Origin: Nitrospirota bacterium
GTDB lineage: Bacteria > Nitrospirota > Thermodesulfovibrionia > Thermodesulfovibrionales > Dissulfurispiraceae
NCBI GenBank assembly: GCA_016212685.1
Contig: JACREW010000214.1
Location: 1-6,352 of the forward strand
Direction: 5' to 3'
Length of the DNA stretch: 6,352 nucleotides
The notes beneath the pieces were generated by a model. That model did no database searches. It was given only the letters and a program-made list of their open reading frames with translations, and was not told where the DNA came from. Position 1 is the first letter of the stretch. The number at the start of each line of letters is the position of its first letter. Positions 6,158 through 6,352 of the stretch are shown here, piece after piece. Made by a program: the position numbers and the translations under genes.

Positions 6158-6350
6158 ATGGGGAAGCGAGGATTGAAGAAAAGAGCGGAGAGCTTAAATT
6201 CTAAAGCATGAGAATAAAATAAAGCATGAAATGGCAAAACAGCTTCCCGATGAAGGAAAGATTCATCATTGGGAAGCTGAAATAAAGGCATTTAAGAATA
6301 ATCTTTTGAGGGTATTAAAGAGGTTAAAAAATGAAGGCATTGGCGTATAA
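6158..6350 (+). pseudogene. Small charged helical protein gene, frameshifted as written
   Basis: ATG 6158 lies one base after the TGA of the release-factor-like gene, so coupling is likely. The frame gives MGKRGLKKRAESLNSKA and stops at 6209-6211. A second frame is open from 6198 to TAA 6348-6350 and contains MAKQLPDEGKIHHWEAEIKA and a basic helical tail. Removing one A from the AAA at 6203-6205 joins them into a 63-residue protein with no stop, rich in Lys/Glu and probably one or two amphipathic helices. I recall similar short proteins with a PDEG...HWExEI core but cannot name a function. Alternatively only the 39-residue part from ATG 6231 is translated, though it has no ribosome site. The 10-base direct repeat TAAAGCATGA (6202-6211, 6220-6229) gives the duplicated KHE of the joined protein. 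Confidence 0.5.
6240..6279 (+). repeat. Strong inverted repeat within the small 3' gene
   Basis: CAGCTTCCC (6240-6248) pairs perfectly with GGGAAGCTG (6271-6279). Inside it GATGAA (6249-6254) pairs with TTCATC (6262-6267), leaving a seven-base loop and a three-base ATT bulge. No T-run follows, so it is not a typical terminator. It lies in apparent coding sequence, so it may be a chance or mRNA-level structure. Confidence 0.5.
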
Positions 6351-6352
6351 AA
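6331..6352 (+). CDS. Possible start of a further gene (first seven residues, MKALAYK)
   Basis: ATG 6331 is preceded by GAGG at 6320-6323 with seven-base spacing, and the frame is open to the window edge. MKALAYK resembles the N-terminus of zinc-dependent alcohol dehydrogenases (MDR family), but seven residues cannot establish that. It would overlap the end of the preceding small gene by 20 bases in a different frame. Confidence 0.33.

Noticed and set aside
6240..6279. Hairpin as a rho-independent terminator for the 3290-6156 operon
   Set aside because: It is followed by AAATAAAGG rather than a T-run and lies inside an apparent coding frame.
5287..6291. Minus-strand open frames opposite the release-factor-like gene and its downstream region
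   Set aside because: They are antisense to a protein with clear domain motifs; their own translations show no recognisable features.
1..6352. A DGR template repeat or reverse transcriptase within the window
   Set aside because: No second copy of the VR scaffold and no YxDD-type reverse-transcriptase frame was found on either strand.

Overview
The window reads as ordinary bacterial chromosome from a probably anaerobic or environmental Gram-negative lineage. I lean towards Nitrospirota or a deltaproteobacterial-type genome, because of moderate GC, an in-frame palindrome encoding a PPLLKGGRGG-like peptide, and a VapBC-type pair with a bacterial release-factor-like gene. This placement is inference only. 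All supported genes are on the + strand, and no tRNA, rRNA, CRISPR array or transposase is visible.

Layout. 1-594 is the C-terminal part of an N-acyl-D-amino-acid deacylase. 638-2559 is one long gene, broken as written by two single-base frameshifts. It encodes an exported protein of about 639 residues: signal peptide, caspase-like (peptidase C14) domain with His and Cys in place, charged helical linker, and a C-terminal SUMF1/FGE-like (C-type-lectin fold) domain. Its last 41 codons look like the variable region (VR) of a diversity-generating retroelement (DGR): a fixed Arg/Gly/Trp/Pro scaffold interrupted by codons nearly all ending in C or T, with a sharp fall in adenine. A short direct repeat and a rho-independent terminator close this unit. 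2658-3249 is a VapBC-like toxin-antitoxin pair. 3290-6156 is a compact operon with overlapping genes: a class-I glutamine-amidotransferase-like peptidase C26 (carrying the inserted palindrome), an AI-2E/PerM-family membrane protein, and a bacterial eRF1-like protein (baeRF type) with GGW in place of GGQ and a zinc ribbon. 6158-6350 is a small charged helical protein gene that again needs a one-base correction, and 6331 onward may be the start of a further gene.

The main find is the putative DGR target: a hypervariable ligand-binding domain tethered to a caspase-like protease with an export signal. No reverse transcriptase or template repeat lies in the window, so any DGR machinery would be outside it. 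A second pattern is that all three frame breaks (near 953-961, 1954-1957 and 6203-6205) are cured by removing a single A from an A-run. That raises the question of homopolymer indel error versus real decay or slippage, and it affects how the genes should be read.
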